From Phycisphaerales bacterium (GTDB lineage: Bacteria; Planctomycetota; Phycisphaerae; UBA1845; Fen-1342), in the NCBI GenBank assembly GCA_016710275.1, contig JADJXS010000001.1, positions 2,790,001-2,854,000 on the forward strand: a DNA stretch of 64,000 bases, written 5' to 3'. Under the pieces are notes generated by a model. The model was given only the letters and a program-made list of their open reading frames with translations. It searched no databases and was not told the origin of the DNA. The position numbers were made by a program, and so were the translations under genes. Every line of letters begins with the position of its first letter. Positions within the stretch are counted from its first letter, which is position 1. Positions 1 through 8,633 of the stretch are shown here, piece after piece.

Positions 1-25
1 CGCCCGCCGGCCCGCTCGACCCGCC

Positions 26-2023
26 TCACGACACCGCCTGCAGCGACACGCGTCCGCCGCCCGGCGTCTCCTGCATCGTCCGCGGAATGAGCACGTGCGG
101 CTCCAGGTGCTCTCCAAAACGAACCATCCGCGCACTGTTGAAGACCACCACTGCCGATGAGACCGTGTGCAGCACCGCCGCGATCATCGGGTTTACCTGG
201 CCCACCGCCGCCGCCGCGCCCGTCACCACGATGAACCCGATCCCGAAGATGAGATTCTGCCAGATGACCTTCGTCGTCTCGCGTGACAGTCGCACCAGGA
301 ACGGCAGCCGCCGCAGGTCGCTGCTCATCAGTGCCACCGACGCCGAGTTCATCGCCACGTCCGTCCCCGCCGCGCCCATCGCGATGCCCAGGTTCCCCGC
401 CGCCAGCGCCGGCGCGTCGTTCACCCCGTCGCCGACCACCGCGACGACGTGATTCCGCGCTTTGAGCGCATCGACCAGCGCCAGCTTGTCCTGCGGCAGC
501 ACCTCGGCCTGCACGTCCGAACAGCCCATCTCCTTCGCCACGCGCCGCGCCACCGACCAGCGATCCCCCGTCACCATGATGAGCTGCCGCACGCCGATTT
601 GTCGCAGTTCGTCCAGCGCCGCCCGCGCCTCCGGCCGCGTGCGGTCCTCCAGACCGACCCAGCCCAGCACCTTCCCGCCGCGCGCGACGTACAGCGTGCT
701 CAATCCCTCCGGCTCCGCGAATTTCTCATCGTCCATCGCCGACAGATTCACACCCAGCTCGCTGATCCACGTGCGCCGCCCGACCAGCACCGCCTGCCCG
801 CCCACCGTCGCGCGCACCCCCTTGCCGGAAACCTCCTGAAAATCCGTCGCCTCCGCCAGTTGAACCCGCGCCTTGTCCGCCATTGCCGCAATCGCGCGCG
901 CCACCGGGTGCGTGCTCAGCCGCTCCACGGACGCCGCCGCCGCCAGCAGATCCGCCGGGTCCACGTCCGGAGCAGGAGTAAGTCGCGTCACCGCAAGCTG
1001 GCCGGTCGTCAGCGTGCCGGTCTTGTCGAATACGACCGCCGTGAGCTTTCTCGCCCACTCGAGATTGCTGACGTCCTTCACATACACGCCGAGCCGCGAG
1101 GCCGCCGACAGCGCCGCCACGATCGCCGTCGGCGTCGCCAGGATCAGCGCACACGGGCACGCAATCACCAGCAGCGAAATCGCATTCCGCGGATCGTGCG
1201 TGAAGAACCACACCACCCCCGCCACCATCAGCGTCACCGGCGTATACCACGCCGCGTACTGATCCATCAGCCGCATCAGCGGAATCTTCGTCCGCTCCGC
1301 CTCAAGGATCAGGTGCTGCACCCGGCCCAGCGTCGTATCCGCGCCGGCCTTGGTGACCCGCACCTGCAGCGCGCCCGTCACGTTGCTCGTACCGCCGAAG
1401 ACCTCGTCCCCGGACCCCTTCTCCACCGGCAGCGATTCGCCGGTGATGTTCGCCTCGTTGATCGTCGAATTGCCCTTCACGATCTGCCCGTCCGCCGGCA
1501 CGTTGTCGCCCGGGCGAACCACCACCACGTCCCCCGGCCGCAGATTGGGCGCATCGACTTCCTCTTCCGCGCCGTCCGCTCTCAGCCTTTTCGCCCGCGT
1601 CGGCGTCAGCCGGATCAACCCCTCAATCGCCGCCCGCGCCCCCAGCGCCGTTCGCGTTTCGATCAGGTTGCTGATGAGCAGGAAGAACGCGACCACCCCC
1701 GCCGTCTGGTACTCGCCGATCGCCATCGCCGCCAGGATCGCCAGCGCCACCAGCTCATCCATGTGCATGTGCCCGCTGAACAGGCAATGCGCGGCGTGCA
1801 TCATTAGCGGCGTCGCCAGCAGGATCGCCCCGATCGCCGCCAGAACGCTGCTGTAAAGGTTCTTCGACGTGTGCTCAATCCCCGGCTGGATCAGGGATTG
1901 CGCCGGAAAGATGTAATCCGCCACAAACGAAGCCAGGACCAGCACACCGCCCAGCATCGTCGCGGCCATCTTCGCCGTCGCGCGACCCGTTTCGGTTTGA
2001 ACGGACATGTGATCGTGAGCCAT
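26..2023 (-). CDS. P1B-type heavy-metal translocating P-type ATPase
   Basis: Inner-membrane pump that exports a transition metal ion using ATP through a phospho-aspartate intermediate. About 665 residues from the chosen ATG. Visible motifs are TGES near residue 194 (actuator), the metal-binding CPC in the sixth helix near 289, DKTGT with the phosphorylated Asp near 333, the P1B-specific HP pair near 372, and GDGVNDAPAL in the hinge. There is no N-terminal CxxC heavy-metal-associated domain; instead a short His-containing start (MAHDH) precedes the first helix. The last helix region reads HTVSSAVVVFNSAR, lacking the DxG of Zn/Cd pumps, so metal specificity cannot be assigned. The open frame extends 24 codons further upstream, but the ATG at 2023 has a GGAG about 10 nt before it. 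It is divergent from the next gene, whose maximal frame overlaps this start. Confidence 0.93.
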   Translation of the reverse strand: MAHDHMSVQTETGRATAKMAATMLGGVLVLASFVADYIFPAQSLIQPGIEHTSKNLYSSVLAAIGAILLATPLMMHAAHCLFSGHMHMDELVALAILAAMAIGEYQTAGVVAFFLLISNLIETRTALGARAAIEGLIRLTPTRAKRLRADGAEEEVDAPNLRPGDVVVVRPGDNVPADGQIVKGNSTINEANITGESLPVEKGSGDEVFGGTSNVTGALQVRVTKAGADTTLGRVQHLILEAERTKIPLMRLMDQYAAWYTPVTLMVAGVVWFFTHDPRNAISLLVIACPCALILATPTAIVAALSAASRLGVYVKDVSNLEWARKLTAVVFDKTGTLTTGQLAVTRLTPAPDVDPADLLAAAASVERLSTHPVARAIAAMADKARVQLAEATDFQEVSGKGVRATVGGQAVLVGRRTWISELGVNLSAMDDEKFAEPEGLSTLYVARGGKVLGWVGLEDRTRPEARAALDELRQIGVRQLIMVTGDRWSVARRVAKEMGCSDVQAEVLPQDKLALVDALKARNHVVAVVGDGVNDAPALAAGNLGIAMGAAGTDVAMNSASVALMSSDLRRLPFLVRLSRETTKVIWQNLIFGIGFIVVTGAAAAVGQVNPMIAAVLHTVSSAVVVFNSARMVRFGEHLEPHVLIPRTMQETPGGGRVSLQAVS

Positions 2024-4196
2024 GAATGCGAAACTCCGGCCGCAGGTTGTCCCGGATTTGCCGTCCGAGGGCGCAAGTCCTGCGACTCTAAGCACTCCGG
2101 GAGCATTGTCAACCGGGCGCCGCGCCGCGGGCGAAGCGTCCCGGTTCGTGTACGCCGCCGAATGCTCCCCGGTTCACACAATTTTGCGCGCCTTGGCGTC
2201 CGATGAGCTTGTTTGGCGCGGATCGACGTGCATCGGCCGCGGGCGGCTCGCAACAGGCGGAAATCCGCCATCGCCGTCCGCCGATTTTGACGCGGAGCAT
2301 CCTATTAGAATCCTGATTGTCTCCAACTTGTTCCCGCCGGCGCATATTGGCGGATATGAGCTTCGTTGTGCGGAAGTCGCCGACCGCTGGGCCCGCCGCG
2401 GCCACACCGTCCGCGTGCTCACCAGCAACTTTCCGGGCCATCCGAGCGCATCCGCCGCCACCCCGCAACAATCCGCCGTCGAAGTGCACAGAACCCTCGG
2501 CATCGGCTGGGGACCGCCCTATCCGAGCGATTCGCTGGTCGAAATGCTGCGCGCCGAAGCGGCCGATCGGACGGCCCTGAGCGCCGAATTGCGCCGATTT
2601 GCGCCGGATGTCGTCTCCCTCTGGGGCATGGAATTCGCCTCGCAGCCGCTCGTGCACGCGCTGTTTTGCAGCAATGCGCCACTCCACGCGGCAATCGAGG
2701 ACATCTGGCTGCTGAACGCATTCGAACGCGACCCGCTCTGCCACACCCGCGAAATGCTCGACGCGCTGGCCGTCAGCATCCCCGCCGGCCTCCGCGGACT
2801 GCTCAATTTGGGCTGCCATCGCCCCGATTCGCGACGAATTGACGCGAATTTTTCCTCGCAGGCACTGGCCCGGCGATACGCCGATGGCGGTTTCCAATGC
2901 GCTCGATCCCAGGTGCAGCGGGCGGGCATCGACCTCGCGCCATTTCGCGACAATCCGCGCTGGAATGCGCCGATTCGCGCTCATGGACCGCTGCGCGTGC
3001 TGTTCGTCGGCCTGGCCAGCGAGCAGCGCGGCGTCCTGGACCTCGCGGCCGCGGCGGCAGCCATGGCGCAGCGCAGCACTTCGCAGCCCGGCTCTGCGCA
3101 GCGTAGCCCGGCGCAGCGCGGTGAGGCGGTGGAATTGCGGATCGTCGGCGCATGCGCGGAGCCGATGCGAAAGAGAGTGCATGAAACTTGCGGCGCGGCC
3201 GGGGTGACGACTCGATTCGACGGGCCGCTTGACGCGAACGGGGTTCGAGATGCGATGTCGGAATCGGATGTGCTCTGTGCTCCGTCGCGCCTGCCCGAGG
3301 GCCTGCCGCGCATATTGATGGAGGCGATGGCGGCCGGACTGCCGATCATCGCGACCAACGGCGGAGCGCAGCCGGAAATCGTGCGAGCCGAGTTCGGCGG
3401 ACAACTGCTGGCCCCGGGAGACTGCGAGGCGCTGACGGCGGCCCTGTTGCGCGCGGCGGACAATCTCGCCGGGCTGCGCCGCCAGGCCGCGGCGGGGCGC
3501 GCTCTCGCGCTGCGGGAGTTCGACGTCGATCACTTTGCGGCGCAACTCGAAGTTGCGCTGCACGCGACGATCGAACGACACGCCCGCGACCGGGAGTCCG
3601 CTCGCATCCAGATTGAAGGGGTCGCGACGAACGCGGACGACGGCACGGGTGCGGCAGCGCCGGTGAACAGGGCTGCGCGGCCGATGCGCGGAGCTTCGCG
3701 GTCGGAAGGCGGGGCCATGCGGGGGGCAGGTCATGCGGCGAAGGTGGGATCGTGCGCACGGCCGATGTTTGAAGCGATGCCGACCGCGTGCGATCCCCCG
3801 CGGCAGGTTTGCCACGCTGACACTTCAGTGAGCCAGGCCGTTCTTCGCGATTTTTCACTGCGGGCCGGGCGGGCGGCTGAGGCTGCCGCCGATTCGGCCA
3901 TCAGGCGTGCGGACGGTACGGAACTTTGGCGGCTGGGAGTGCTGCTGAAGCGCACCGGCCGGGCCGGGGCCGCACGGCGCGTACTGCTCGCACTGGTGGA
4001 TCGATTCGGCTCATCGGGGGTGGCGCTGCGTCGGGCGGCGCTGCACCTGGGCGAAATCGCGCTGGCTGACGAGGACTATTCGGGGGCGGCGCGCTGGCTG
4101 CGGGCATGCCTCAATACAACGCCGGACCACGCGCGCGCAAGTCATGACCTGTGGCATGCGGAATCGGGCACAAAGCCGGCGCATCTGGTGGGTTGA
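2022..4196 (+). CDS. GT4-family glycosyltransferase with TPR-like C-terminus
   Basis: Probable retaining glycosyltransferase of the GT-B fold. Recognisable homology starts at about residue 95 (RILIVSNLFPPAHIGGYE, position about 2304), the usual N-terminal Rossmann strand with a glycine-rich acceptor loop. The C-terminal domain has the EGLPRILMEAMAAGLPIIAT segment, giving the E-x7-E pair of GT4 enzymes. After residue about 620 the protein is Ala/Arg-rich with helix-turn-helix repeats that look like TPR units. A low-complexity insert (repeated AQRS near residues 345-365) breaks the fold between two strands. The start is uncertain: the ATG at 2022 lies against the divergent ATPase start, so the first 60-90 residues may be untranslated; TTG at 2193 and an ATT at about 2304 preceded by GGAG are alternatives. 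Confidence 0.82.
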   Translation: MNAKLRPQVVPDLPSEGASPATLSTPGALSTGRRAAGEASRFVYAAECSPVHTILRALASDELVWRGSTCIGRGRLATGGNPPSPSADFDAEHPIRILIVSNLFPPAHIGGYELRCAEVADRWARRGHTVRVLTSNFPGHPSASAATPQQSAVEVHRTLGIGWGPPYPSDSLVEMLRAEAADRTALSAELRRFAPDVVSLWGMEFASQPLVHALFCSNAPLHAAIEDIWLLNAFERDPLCHTREMLDALAVSIPAGLRGLLNLGCHRPDSRRIDANFSSQALARRYADGGFQCARSQVQRAGIDLAPFRDNPRWNAPIRAHGPLRVLFVGLASEQRGVLDLAAAAAAMAQRSTSQPGSAQRSPAQRGEAVELRIVGACAEPMRKRVHETCGAAGVTTRFDGPLDANGVRDAMSESDVLCAPSRLPEGLPRILMEAMAAGLPIIATNGGAQPEIVRAEFGGQLLAPGDCEALTAALLRAADNLAGLRRQAAAGRALALREFDVDHFAAQLEVALHATIERHARDRESARIQIEGVATNADDGTGAAAPVNRAARPMRGASRSEGGAMRGAGHAAKVGSCARPMFEAMPTACDPPRQVCHADTSVSQAVLRDFSLRAGRAAEAAADSAIRRADGTELWRLGVLLKRTGRAGAARRVLLALVDRFGSSGVALRRAALHLGEIALADEDYSGAARWLRACLNTTPDHARASHDLWHAESGTKPAHLVG

Positions 4197-4420
4197 CCGG
4201 CCGTCCCCTTGTCATTCCGTCGCGCTTCGCGGCTCTAGAGCGGTTTCGCAATTGGTCCGCTGCTTTGCCGTGTGCGACTGCACTTGAGCAGTGCAGCTCT
4301 TCCAGTCTCACCACTGCCGACACAGCATTGACACACGCTACAGCACTTCTGGATCCGCTATAGCCTTTGAATGCGCACCCGCAGACTGCCACTCCCGCTC
4401 GGGCGGCACATCCACCGTTC

Positions 4421-4480
4421 GACATCCCCGGCCATCGGTCACCATCCCCGGCCATCGGTCACCGTTCTCGGCCATCGGCT
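4421..4480. repeat. 20-bp tandem repeat, three units
   Basis: Three adjacent 20-bp units of the pattern [G/A]ACATCCCCGGCCATCGGTC, the third diverged. They lie in the 1.2-kb stretch after the glycosyltransferase, where no gene is supported; the open frames here are low-complexity His/Pro/Ser strings produced by the repeats. Confidence 0.85.
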
Positions 4481-4623
4481 GTCACCCGCGTCTATTGCTC
4501 GTCATTCGCGTCCATCGCTTCGACTGCTCATGAGCCTCTTGTACCTCACACTTGCACCCCGGACGAGCCACCCACCTCACCGTCCGTTGTGCACCGCAAG
4601 GACTCGCGCGGCCGCCCTCATCA

Positions 4624-4738
4624 CCATTCCACACTCTGACCGCGCCGTCACTCCACATACCGACCGCCCCACCATTCCACACTCTGACCGCCCCGCTACT
4701 CCACACTCCGACCGCGCCGCTACTCCACCTTTCTGTCC
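4624..4738. repeat. 24- to 25-bp imperfect tandem repeat
   Basis: Four to five imperfect copies of a unit close to CCATTCCACACTCTGACCGC, with variants ACTCCACATACCGACC and ACTCCACACTCCGACC. Minisatellite-like and non-coding, between the 20-bp and 195-bp repeats. Confidence 0.75.
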
Positions 4739-4760
4739 TACCACAGCTATTTCATCCGAC

Positions 4761-5208
4761 GGTCGGCTTCAGCCGACCAGCGTTTGCCACCAGCTTCAGC
4801 TTGTGGAAAGCCCACACCTGCCTGATCCCGTGGCTTCCTCCAGCCCCCCACACGTCTCTGTCTCCCCGGACTCCCACCTGAAGCCCACACCCCATTGTCC
4901 CCCCTGGCTCGCTCCGGAAGCCTACACCTCGCTATCTCCCTTCGCTTCCTCCCGTGGTCGGCTTCAGCCGACCAGCGTTTGCCACCAGCTTCAGCTGGTG
5001 GGACGCCCACACCTGCCTGATCCCGTGGCTTCCTCCAGCCCCCCACACGTCTCTGTCCCCCCGGACTCCCACCTGAAGCCCACACCCCATTGTCTCCCCT
5101 GGCTCGCTCCGGAAGCCTACACCTCGCTATCTCCCTTCGCTTCCTCCCGTGGTCGGCTTCAGCCGACCAGCGTTTGCCACCAGCTTCAGCTGGTGGTATG
5201 CGACCACC
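4761..5208. repeat. 195-bp tandem repeat with paired hairpins
   Basis: Two full units and a partial third start at 4761, 4956 and 5151, an exact 195-bp period with very high identity. Each unit opens with the palindrome GGTCGGCTTCAGCCGACC, then after a short spacer CACCAGCTTCAGCTGGTG (imperfect in the first unit). Both form short hairpins around CTTCAG. A fourth, shorter hairpin (CCGGCTTCAGCCGG) sits at about 5232. No protein is supported across this stretch. Confidence 0.9.
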
Positions 5209-5416
5209 TCATCACTTCATTGCTCTTCCCCGAGAGCCGGCTTCAGCCGGGCTTGGCCGCCGCCGCTCGACCTCCCCAGTCCGGGATTGCGGCGCTCCGG
5301 ACACTGCACCGCTCACGGGCAGTCGCACACCGCGCGGCGGGCTAGGATTGCATTATCGGTTCGATGCCCCAACCTACTCGCCGTAGTGCCCCGCGGTGGC
5401 ACCAGCGTGCGCACAC

Positions 5417-5917
5417 TCAAGGAACCTGCGGCCCCCCGCCGTCCTTGGCGGTCGGGAGGCCGCACTCTGGGCACCGCGTTGAAGAAAGGCCCTTCACCAT
5501 GTAGCCACATCTGCGGCATCCACCTACCGCACCACGTGCAGGAGCGCGGCTGCAACGAGCCAGGCCGTGAACGCCGGCGATCAGAAGCACGAACATGAAC
5601 GCCCCCAGGAGTGCTACATCGGAACAATATGGCCGCGAGCGTCCACCCGCAGCAACAAGAGCTATCGCCGCCGGCACACACAAGGGCAGCCATATCGCGC
5701 TCAACAACAGGACACCTCGGATCAGTCTCGCTTCCCGGCCCGCACTCCAGGCGCTCAATAGACTGGCGCACAGCCCGATACAAGACATCGAGGCGCCAAT
5801 CCCGGATCGCCACTTCGGCGCCACGCTCGACAGTGCGACACAGGCCAAGAGAATGCCAAGCATGCCGCCGAGCACAATGCCAGCATGCGTCACGTCGCGC
5901 GACGTAATCAGACCCAT
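5417..5917 (-). CDS. Small membrane protein with C-terminal CPECG zinc ribbon
   Basis: About 166 residues. Four hydrophobic segments (starting IVLGGMLGILLACVALSS) are followed by a basic linker and a cytoplasmic-type zinc ribbon, CRRCGYMVKGLSSTRCPECG, whose four cysteines fit one structural Zn site. The ATG at 5917 was chosen because GGAG stands 7-8 nt upstream and hydrophobic sequence follows at once; the frame is open to 6037. Three other genes in this window (at 43.1, 45.4 and 48.3 kb) share this architecture, and those three follow RHS genes. Small planctomycete proteins with this ending are common and of unknown function. Here the gene is the last of a run of small minus-strand genes downstream of a dead RHS fragment. 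Confidence 0.75.
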   Translation of the reverse strand: MGLITSRDVTHAGIVLGGMLGILLACVALSSVAPKWRSGIGASMSCIGLCASLLSAWSAGREARLIRGVLLLSAIWLPLCVPAAIALVAAGGRSRPYCSDVALLGAFMFVLLIAGVHGLARCSRAPARGAVGGCRRCGYMVKGLSSTRCPECGLPTAKDGGGPQVP

Positions 5918-6118
5918 CACTAGACTCCGAGCCTCTACGGAACACCCTTCACGGCGCTTTGGCACGCCGCTTGATTGCCGCACCTCGAAAGAGACGGGCG
6001 CGCGCTCCAGCGTCACGCTTCTGGGACACCTGGCCACTTCACGCCGCGGCCACAGATCTCCCCCCTTGCAGGGAGGAGTCTGTCACGTCCTCCCCATGCG
6101 GCGAGCCGGCCGCTGGCG

Positions 6119-6718
6119 TCAGCACTCCCGGTCCCGCAGGGACGCAGCTGCGCAAAGGAAGGCGACGGCTTCCGCGACCCTGGAGTGTTCTAATGCCGCT
6201 ACTACATCATCCGCCGATGCTCCAAGACACTCTGCGATCTTTGAAAACACCCCCGGAGCAGCCGCGGCTGTCCGATGATCTGCCAAGTCCAGTTTCTCAA
6301 GTTCCTGAAGTATCTTCGGAAGCTCTTCGCCCTCACCACGGCTCAGTGCGGTACTGATGACGCTGCAAAGAACAGGACAAAGGTATCCACTCTCCCTAGC
6401 CAATACTCGGGACCGCACCACTTCTCCCGCTATCAAGTAGTAATTGAACGAGCCGGGCTGCGCATGACTGAGGCTTGCCTCTGCGCGGACAGCCGCTTCG
6501 CTCGCGCGACCATCCCGCATGAGCCGCTCGTAATGCAACATGCCTGTCGTCGCTAGCAAGGCGGGGGGCACTTCACCTGAACTACCCAGCTCTACCATGA
6601 GGCGATCAAGTGCGGCAAGGCAGACATCAGACTCCGGCTTAGGTAACAGCGAGACGGCGAAGGCGAACAGACTGACCAGTCGCTCGATTATCTCTTCATT
6701 CCCCACTTCTGTCTCCAT
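6119..6718 (-). CDS. Hypothetical helical (TPR-like) protein
   Basis: About 199 residues from the ATG at 6718 (METEVGNEEIIERLVSLF). The sequence is almost entirely predicted amphipathic helix with Leu/Ala-rich repeats and several scattered cysteines (FNYYLIAGEVVRSRVLARES, ELPKILQELEKLDL). No family is recognised. The frame is open to 6967, but the upstream part is a decayed zinc-ribbon sequence, so the internal ATG is preferred. It lies between two small genes downstream of an RHS fragment and could be a partner or immunity gene of a lost RHS tail, which is inference from position only. Confidence 0.55.
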   Translation of the reverse strand: METEVGNEEIIERLVSLFAFAVSLLPKPESDVCLAALDRLMVELGSSGEVPPALLATTGMLHYERLMRDGRASEAAVRAEASLSHAQPGSFNYYLIAGEVVRSRVLARESGYLCPVLCSVISTALSRGEGEELPKILQELEKLDLADHRTAAAAPGVFSKIAECLGASADDVVAALEHSRVAEAVAFLCAAASLRDREC

Positions 6719-6849
6719 CAGCGAGTGAAGGGGCTCCGTACACGGCACAGATTCGGCGGAAGACCACCGCTTCTCATGGCCCGGGGGGCGGCGCACCGGG
6801 ATCCCACTCGGGACGAGTGCCTCCTCGCCACTCGCCATAGTGCAGGCAG

Positions 6850-6970
6850 TAGCGATGTTGTTCTCAGCAGTTCCTCCCATCCGTGGATGCCAGACACCAC
6901 ATCTGAAGGCCCTTGCACCATGCGCGGGAGCGCGACTGCAGCGAGCCGGGCGCCCACAGTGGGACACAGT
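6850..6970 (-). pseudogene. Decayed zinc-ribbon membrane protein 3' end
   Basis: Read on the minus strand, this stretch encodes ARCSRAPAHGARAFRCG, closely resembling ARCSRAPARGAVGGCRRCG of the gene at 5417-5917. After the second Cys-Gly the frame is lost. In the next frame the text continues CLASTDGRNC, then a stop, matching the CL..GRRCPECG ending of this family if about 4 nt were deleted. It appears to be a 5'-truncated, frameshifted remnant lying directly behind the small gene that ends at 6975. Confidence 0.45.
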
Positions 6971-6974
6971 ATCA

Positions 6975-7265
6975 CTACGATGGACTGGTCCTGCTCACCA
7001 ACTCAATGCAATCCGGCTCGATGACCAGCTTGTGGTAGACGAGCCGCCCAATGTGGTTCAATTCCTCACACGCGATCCATGGCCACCCGGTGTCTATGGA
7101 GATCTCGACAACCTGGCAGGTGACCCGTAACTCAAGCAACCTGCTCAGAACACGGAGCGTGCTCGCCGGGTCGTCCTTAGCCCAACGGAATTGCGCCTGC
7201 ACCGCAGGGGAGACAGCGATCACCCGCACGAGATCTCCCACCCTGAACGACGGCACGCGCGTCAT
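6975..7265 (-). CDS. Hypothetical small protein behind an RHS fragment
   Basis: About 96 residues from the ATG at 7265, which has GGAG 7 nt upstream (the frame is open to 7325). It begins MTRVPSFRVGDLVRVIAVSP, reminiscent of a small beta-barrel, and continues with alternating strand/helix text (LELRVTCQVVEISIDTGW). No family is recognised. It starts about 75 nt after the broken end of the RHS fragment at 7342-7620, the same arrangement as the partner genes in the 39-50 kb RHS array, so it may be an orphan partner gene. Confidence 0.5.
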   Translation of the reverse strand: MTRVPSFRVGDLVRVIAVSPAVQAQFRWAKDDPASTLRVLSRLLELRVTCQVVEISIDTGWPWIACEELNHIGRLVYHKLVIEPDCIELVSRTSPS

Positions 7266-7341
7266 CGGACGCTCCACTGTACCACTGACGGCTCCAACAG
7301 TGCACATGTCCGCACTCGCAGCCACGATCGGGTTGGTGACA

Positions 7342-7620
7342 CCCCGCGGCGGCCCAGGTATTCATAGACGTATCGCCAGCGCTTGTCATTGCTCGCGGGC
7401 GAATAGGTCGAGCCGACCGGATGAGCCGGATGGACCTCGATCAGCCGGTTCCCTGCGTCCTAGACGTATGTCTTGTACGACGGCGACGACGCGCCGCCGA
7501 CCAGCACCGACACGAACGGATCAAGGTCGAAATTGTTGAATTCCCCGTCGTCGTTCATGTCGCCCCAGGTCTCGCGCGCGTCCCAGCAGGCCTGGCACGG
7601 GCTGGGGGAGCCGCTCTCGC
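7342..7620 (-). pseudogene. RHS core fragment with dockerin-like motif (dead)
   Basis: Translation on the minus strand gives ESGSPSPCQACWDARETWGD, then NNFDLDPFVSVLVGG, then the RHS text up to RWRYVYEYLGRR. The DNA is nearly identical to positions about 45000-45270 inside the RHS gene at 43.7-45.7 kb. Here the Trp codon of YVWDAENRL is a TAG (7460-7462), so the fragment cannot be translated through. Both ends are lost: upstream by unrelated sequence and the IS630 insertion, downstream by the small gene at 6975-7265. Confidence 0.8.
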
Positions 7621-8509
7621 CCGAGACACTCGACCCAAGGCTGCCATGTGCCCACGGTCCCACCCAGTACAGTGTGCCCGTGCCAACCGCTGCACAGTTC
7701 GCGACGTTGCATGCTACTAACCGGGACATATAATATTTGACATGTCGTGGCTTTGTGATATACTTCATGCATGAGTCAACTCGATACACGCAAGCTGTCG
7801 CCGCAGGTGCAGGAAGAGATTCGGGTTCGGGTGGTGAAGGCGATCCGCGCGGGCATGAGGAAATCGGCCGCGGCGCGGACGTTTGGCGTTTCGCGGACCT
7901 CGATCGACACCTGGCTGGCGAAGGTGGAGTGCGGCAACATCACGTCGTTGCGTTCGAAGAAGCGCGGACGGCCCCCCGAACCGCGTCTGGCATCCCATCG
8001 GGCCGCCGCGATCGTCAGGCAAATCACCGATCGCACGCCCGATCAGCTCAAGCTGGCCTTCGCCCTGTGGACGCGCGAGGCGGTCCGCGATCTGATCGCG
8101 CAGCGCACCGGCCTGCAGGTGTCGGTGCGAACCGTAAGCCGTTACCTGAAACGCTGGGGCTTCACGCCACAGAAGCCGCTGCGACGCGCCTACGAGCGCG
8201 ATCCGGCGGCCGTGGAGCGCTGGAAGCGCGCGAGGAGTATCCGGCGATCGCCAGGCGGGCCAGGGCCGAACATGCCGAGATTCACTGGGCCGATCAACTC
8301 GGCGCGCGCAGCGACCATCAGGCCGGGCGCGCTACGGTCGGCGGCCGGACGCCGGTGATTCCGGGAACAGGCCAGCGGCTTCCGAGCGAACATGATGTCC
8401 AGCATCACCAACCGGGGACATCTGTGCTTCCTGGTCTTCGACGGCTCATTCAATGCCGAGGTCTTCATCCGATTCTGCCGGCGGCTGCTGCGTCAACGAC
8501 GGCGCCGAA

Positions 8510-8517
8510 TCTTCCTG
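8510..8517. repeat. Target-site duplication of IS21 (left copy)
   Basis: TCTTCCTG, directly repeated at 11175-11182. Eight base pairs is a typical IS21-family duplication length. The two copies flank the TGTCA...TGACA ends of the element. Confidence 0.85.
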
Positions 8518-8566
8518 TGTCAGCGGGCGGGCAAAAGCAGCCATTTGTGGGCGGGTCAAAAGCAGC
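8518..8566. repeat. IS21 left terminal inverted repeat
   Basis: Begins TGTCAGCGGGCGGGCAAAAG and contains two tandem versions of a (C/T)AAAAGCAGCCA block, separated by TTTGTGGGCGGG. Multiple sub-repeats at the ends are characteristic of IS21 elements as transposase-binding sites. Confidence 0.8.
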
Positions 8567-8633
8567 CACTTGAGGAGCAGGCGATTTGTCGTCACAGCTT
8601 TCTTGGCCAGGAGTCTGGCCAGAGGAGCTACGG

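Noticed and set aside
449..1807. 452-codon plus-strand frame
   Set aside because: Arg/His/Pro-rich antisense of the P-type ATPase, an effect of high GC at third positions.
4371..5345. 324-codon open frame on the plus strand
   Set aside because: Composed of repeated SSPPHVSVSPDSH-like text from the 195-bp repeat; no homology, no ribosome site, repeat-driven.
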